Shown piece by piece: positions 5,458-9,143 of a DNA stretch of 9,143 nucleotides (positions are counted from its first letter, which is position 1; each line of letters begins with the position of its first letter). The DNA is taken from NCBI GenBank assembly GCA_045614925.1, contig JAZLDV010000110.1:1-9143 (forward strand), given 5' to 3'. The notes below the pieces were generated by a model that had not been told where the DNA came from, searched no databases, and saw only the letters and a list, made by a program, of their open reading frames with translations. This DNA is from JAZLDV01 sp045614925. Its GTDB lineage: Bacteria > Bacillota_I > Bacilli_A > Erysipelotrichales > Coprobacillaceae. Made by a program: the position numbers and the translations under genes.

Positions 5458-8400
5458 ATGTTCAAAAAAGTATTGAAAGCTGCACTTGCATTAGCAATGA
5501 TGATCCCTGCAATCACTGCTCCTGTACAAGTTAACGCAGCATCAAATCCTAACTTAGCATTAAACAAGACTGCAATTGCATCTTCTATTGAAGCAAACAG
5601 TGTAAGAGCAGAACTTGCGACAGACGGTGACAATACTTCTCGTAACTCTAGATGGGGAAGTGACATGGGTTCTGGACCACACTGGATTTATGTTGATTTA
5701 GGTGCTGAAACAGAATTTAATGCTGTTAAAATTTACTGGGAAACAAGAAAAGCAACAAGTTATGCAATTGAAGTAAGTAATGATGCATCAACTTGGACAA
5801 AAGTTGTGTCATTTAATGACAGACCAAAAACAACTGAAGAAACTATTAACTTATCATCAACAGCAAAAGGTAGATATGTAAGATTATATATTGATAAAAT
5901 TACTGCTGCTGATCCAGATGGTGGAGTAGAATGGAATTCAATTTCTATTTACGAATTAGAAGTTTACGGAGCTATCATTACTCCTCCAAGTAATGAAATT
6001 GAAGTAACAGATACTGCTAAAGAAGCTGCTGGTAAATTAACTGCTGTTCCTGAATTAAATGAAGATGGAACTGCTATTGTTAAACCTGAATTACCAGAAG
6101 GTTTTGAAGTAGAAGTATTATCTGATTATGAAGAAATCGTAGGGAAAGATGGAACTATTTATAAACCTTTAACTGAAAAAACTGTAAAAGTTATGTATAA
6201 AGTTATTAAAGGTGAAGAAAGTGCTGAAGCATCTAAAGAATATGCAGTAACTATCCCAGGGTTATTTGAAGATGCTGGAATTAATGAAAAACCTGCTGTT
6301 ATTCCAGAATTACAAGAATGGTATGGAGCAGAAGGTAATTTCGAAGTAACTGAAGGAACTAGAATTGTTGTTGGAGATGATGCAGGACATGCATTATTTG
6401 CAGCAGAAGAATTAGCTAAAGACTTTGAAGCTTTAACTGGAATTAAGTTAGAAGTAGTAAGAGGAGAAGCTAAAGAAGGAGATATCTATTTTGTAACTGA
6501 AAAAGCTAAAGAATTAGGTACAGAAGGATATTTCATGAATATTGATGGAATTGTAACAGTAGAATCAGAACATAAAACTGGTGCTTACTGGGCAACTCGT
6601 ACAATTATTCAAATGTTAAAATTAAATGACAATACTATGCCAAAAGGTATGACAAGAGACTACCCAAAATATGAAATTCGTAGTTTCTCTGCCGACGTTG
6701 GACGTAAACCTTTCCAAATGGAAACTTTATATGCAATGTTAAAAGAAATGGCATATTACAAAATGAATGACTTCCAAATTCACTTAAACGATAACTTAAT
6801 CTTCTACGAAGATTATGCATCTGTTGAAGAAGCTATGGCTAAAGCTTATGTTGGATTCAGATTAGAATCTGATATTAAAAAAGGTGAAGTTGTAAAAGGT
6901 GATTCTAAGGGAGTAGAAAACGCTTGTGACTTAACAAGTAAAGATTTATTCTACACTAAAGAAGAATTTAGAGAATTTATCTTAGCTGCTAGAGATTTAG
7001 GTGTTCAAATCGTACCTGAATTTGATACTCCAGGTCATGCTGGTGCATTATTAAATGTACGTCCTGACTTAAGATTAAAAGTTAACACTGAAGGTGTTGC
7101 AAACCGTAGAGGTGAACAATTCGACTTATCAGATGAATGTTATGCAGATAGTGCTAACTTCGTAAAACAATTATGGAATGAATATTTAAATGAAGATATG
7201 TTTGATTCTTCTATGACAGTTCATGTTGGAACTGATGAATACTATGGTCCAGCTGAACAATTCAGAAAATTCTCTGATGATATCATTGGACATGTGCAAC
7301 AAACAAATCAAACAGTACGTATGTGGGGAAGTTTATCTCATAAAAATGGTAAAACTCCAGTACGTAGCGAAAATGTACAAGTAAACGTATGGAATACAGG
7401 ATATGCTGATCCAAAAACTATGTACAATCAAGGTTTCGACTTAATTAACACAAATGAAGGGCCATTATATATCGTACCAGCTGCTGGTTACTATAATGAC
7501 TACTTAAATGCAAGAAATATCTACAATAACTTTAATGTTAACGTATTTGGAAGCACAAATATTCCTTCTGCTTCTGAACAAGTATTAGGTGCAACTTATG
7601 CATTATGGAATGACAGTATCGATACACGTGCAAACGGATTATCTGAAGTTGATGCATATGATCGTTTCTTAAAACCATTACCAGCATTCGCATCTAAGGT
7701 TTGGGGAGATCCAAATGAAATTACTTATGATGAATTAACTGAAGCATTTGCTGAATTAGGAGAAGCTCCAGGTAATAATGCATATCATAAAGAAACTAGC
7801 ATTAATGATGAATATGCTAAATATACTTTTGAAAACGGAAGTGAATTATTAGATACTACAGCTAATGATAGAGACTTAACTGCTGATAAAAATGTAACAT
7901 TTGAAAATGGTGCATTAGTATTAAGTGGAGATGAATCTTATGTTGAAACTCCATTCACTAAATTAGCTACAGGAAATAAATTAGAGTTCGATATCACTTT
8001 AGATAAAGAACCAACTCCAGGTGAAATCATCTTTGAAGCAAGCAATGATGGAAATGAATTATATTCACATGATATCCGTATCATGGATGATGGAACTTTA
8101 GGATATACTAGAGAATTATATGACTTCTCATTTGGATATACTTTACCAGTAGGTGAAACTACTCATGTAACTATTATCAACAAAGGTGTAAAAGCAACTT
8201 TAGTTGTTGATGGTGAAGAATATATCGCTATTGGTAAATATGTAGATGCTAAAGGTGAAGTTAAAAACGAAAATATCATTCCTGGTCAAAGAATTGCTAA
8301 AGGTGGTAATGGTGTAGGTACATTATTATTACCATTAGAAAGAATCGGTTCAGCTACAAATGCAATTGATGCAACAATTGATAACGTTTATGTAACTCAA

Positions 8401-9143
8401 TTACCAGATGCATCAAAAGCTGATAAAGATATCGATCCTACTACAATGAGCGTAACTTCTGGAAGTTTCCAACCAAATAACGAAACAGAAGGAGATCCAA
8501 ACTATGTATTAGATGGTGACTCAGGAACTATCTGGCATACATTATGGGCAGGAAGTCCAAGAGATACTCATTACTTAGAATTCACATTCAATGAAGTGAC
8601 TGAAATCGATGGTATGAGATTCATGCAAAGATCTGGAAATAACGGTAACGTTAAAACATTTGATTTATATGTAAGAGAATCAGAAACTGATGAATGGACT
8701 AAAGTAGTTTCAGAAGGTGCATTAGATTCTGATCAAGCTTGGCAATTAGTATCATTTGCTCCAGTAAAAGCTAAACAAGTTAAATTCCAAGTATTAACTG
8801 CAGGAGATAACAATAACGGAATCTTATTCGGTGCAGCTGCTGAAGTACGTTTCACAAAATATGTAGAAACACCAGTAGAACCTCAACCACCAGTAGATCC
8901 AGAACCACCTGTAACAGTTAAAAATGGTTGGGAAAAAGTAGATGGAAAATGGTACTTCTATGTTGAAGACGTAGCTCAAACTGGTTGGGTTAAAGATGGT
9001 GCTAAATGGTACTTCATGGATGCAGAAGGTGTAATGCAAACTGGATGGATCAAAGACAACAACAAATGGTACTATTTAAATAGCCATATGATGACAGGAT
9101 GGCAAAAAGTTGACGGTCAATGGTATTACTTAAATAGCCATAT
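5458..9143 (+). CDS. Secreted multidomain GH20 beta-N-acetylhexosaminidase-type glycosidase (3' end outside window)
   Basis: At least 1228 residues are encoded, with no stop before the window edge. Residues 1-27 form a signal peptide ending VNA. A CBM32/F5-8C domain (about 31-172) is followed by a beta-rich linker domain (180-275), a GH20b domain (279-400) and the GH20 barrel (about 405-745). Supporting motifs are R408...D413..R416, HLND (442-445), GFRLES (466-471), EFDTPGH (521-527), HVGTDEYY (589-596) with the catalytic pair Asp593-Glu594, and GATYALW up to Trp717. A LamG-like domain (785-981), a second discoidin domain (993-1135, with TIWHTLW), a proline linker and cell-wall-binding repeats (from 1155) follow. 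GH20 enzymes release terminal beta-linked GlcNAc or GalNAc by substrate-assisted catalysis, and some release lacto-N-biose. Substrate specificity cannot be decided here; mucin or milk-type glycans are plausible. The gene has its own promoter and strong codon bias. Attachment is probably non-covalent through the C-terminal repeats, although a sorting signal might lie beyond the window. Confidence 0.93.
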   Translation, partial: MFKKVLKAALALAMMIPAITAPVQVNAASNPNLALNKTAIASSIEANSVRAELATDGDNTSRNSRWGSDMGSGPHWIYVDLGAETEFNAVKIYWETRKATSYAIEVSNDASTWTKVVSFNDRPKTTEETINLSSTAKGRYVRLYIDKITAADPDGGVEWNSISIYELEVYGAIITPPSNEIEVTDTAKEAAGKLTAVPELNEDGTAIVKPELPEGFEVEVLSDYEEIVGKDGTIYKPLTEKTVKVMYKVIKGEESAEASKEYAVTIPGLFEDAGINEKPAVIPELQEWYGAEGNFEVTEGTRIVVGDDAGHALFAAEELAKDFEALTGIKLEVVRGEAKEGDIYFVTEKAKELGTEGYFMNIDGIVTVESEHKTGAYWATRTIIQMLKLNDNTMPKGMTRDYPKYEIRSFSADVGRKPFQMETLYAMLKEMAYYKMNDFQIHLNDNLIFYEDYASVEEAMAKAYVGFRLESDIKKGEVVKGDSKGVENACDLTSKDLFYTKEEFREFILAARDLGVQIVPEFDTPGHAGALLNVRPDLRLKVNTEGVANRRGEQFDLSDECYADSANFVKQLWNEYLNEDMFDSSMTVHVGTDEYYGPAEQFRKFSDDIIGHVQQTNQTVRMWGSLSHKNGKTPVRSENVQVNVWNTGYADPKTMYNQGFDLINTNEGPLYIVPAAGYYNDYLNARNIYNNFNVNVFGSTNIPSASEQVLGATYALWNDSIDTRANGLSEVDAYDRFLKPLPAFASKVWGDPNEITYDELTEAFAELGEAPGNNAYHKETSINDEYAKYTFENGSELLDTTANDRDLTADKNVTFENGALVLSGDESYVETPFTKLATGNKLEFDITLDKEPTPGEIIFEASNDGNELYSHDIRIMDDGTLGYTRELYDFSFGYTLPVGETTHVTIINKGVKATLVVDGEEYIAIGKYVDAKGEVKNENIIPGQRIAKGGNGVGTLLLPLERIGSATNAIDATIDNVYVTQLPDASKADKDIDPTTMSVTSGSFQPNNETEGDPNYVLDGDSGTIWHTLWAGSPRDTHYLEFTFNEVTEIDGMRFMQRSGNNGNVKTFDLYVRESETDEWTKVVSEGALDSDQAWQLVSFAPVKAKQVKFQVLTAGDNNNGILFGAAAEVRFTKYVETPVEPQPPVDPEPPVTVKNGWEKVDGKWYFYVEDVAQTGWVKDGAKWYFMDAEGVMQTGWIKDNNKWYYLNSHMMTGWQKVDGQWYYLNSH
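8920..9143 (+). repeat. Array of cell-wall-binding (choline/glucan-binding type) repeats, cut by window end
   Basis: At least four units of 18-20 residues are visible, beginning NGWEKVDGKWYF, TGWVKDGAKWYF, TGWIKDNNKWYY and TGWQKVDGQWYY. The alternation of TGW and (K/Q)WYY/F is that of the choline-binding or glucan-binding repeat family, which folds as beta-hairpins and holds proteins on teichoic acids or glucans. The last two units share almost the same DNA (TACTATTTAAATAGCCATAT versus TATTACTTAAATAGCCATAT), so the array probably continues past the edge. Confidence 0.88.

Noticed and set aside
5343..5666. Antisense open frame of 107 codons over the start of the GH20 gene
   Set aside because: It lies opposite a clearly coding signal peptide and CBM32 domain, and its N-terminal part merely mirrors the biased codons of the sense strand. 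It also runs back over the GH20 promoter and has no recognisable domain.
6635..6820. Antisense frame of 61 codons inside the GH20 barrel
   Set aside because: It overlaps the conserved start of the catalytic domain and has no ribosome site or family signature.
8824..9039. Antisense frame of 71 codons opposite the proline linker and wall-binding repeats
   Set aside because: Its Phe/Tyr/Trp-rich composition is the complement of the sense repeats and the linker.

Overview
The window is AT-rich DNA with strong AGGAGG-type ribosome sites, compact intrinsic terminators and sigma-A-like promoters. It encodes Gram-positive surface proteins, so it comes from a low-GC Firmicute. The combination of discoidin (F5/8 type C) domains, FIVAR repeats, a C-terminal 'VNTSD - hydrophobic segment - RKRKED' tail and a GH20 enzyme with cell-wall-binding repeats fits a gut Erysipelotrichia/Coprobacillaceae-like commensal. 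That taxonomic guess rests on style of architecture only. All genes lie on the + strand.

Layout: (1) 2-328 is the 3' end of a FIVAR-containing wall-anchored protein, closed by a clean terminator (339-370). (2) 456-3791 is a complete 1111-residue paralogue with a signal peptide, three discoidin domains, eight FIVAR repeats, a proline-rich wall-spanning region and the same non-LPXTG sorting tail. Its promoter (395-422) carries a near-consensus CcpA cre site (407-420). A terminator follows at 3813-3848. (3) 3927-4907 is a cytoplasmic L-asparaginase of the AnsB-like family with the catalytic residues in place. It is followed after 33 bases by a 127-residue protein of unknown function (4941-5324), whose ribosome site sits in a perfect 10-bp hairpin. 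The pair ends at a strong terminator (5312-5344). (4) 5458 to the window edge is a large secreted GH20 hexosaminidase-type enzyme (signal peptide, CBM32, GH20b, GH20 barrel, LamG-like domain, second discoidin domain, choline/glucan-binding-type repeats). A perfect-consensus promoter, TTGACA-17-TATAAT (5370-5398), drives it.

Reading together: the two FIVAR/discoidin proteins look like wall-displayed glycan-binding proteins, and the GH20 protein looks like a surface glycosidase releasing terminal N-acetylhexosamine (or a disaccharide such as lacto-N-biose) from host mucin or milk-type glycans. Three discoidin domains across the adhesin and the enzyme share a WHTxW motif, which hints at a common ligand. 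The asparaginase unit is metabolically separate and has different codon habits. I see no defence system, mobile element, tRNA, rRNA or CRISPR array. The unusual features are the sorting signal, the repeat shuffling between tandem paralogues, the cre-controlled adhesin promoter, the variant GH20 motif and the hairpin before the unknown gene. No gap between genes exceeds 300 bases.
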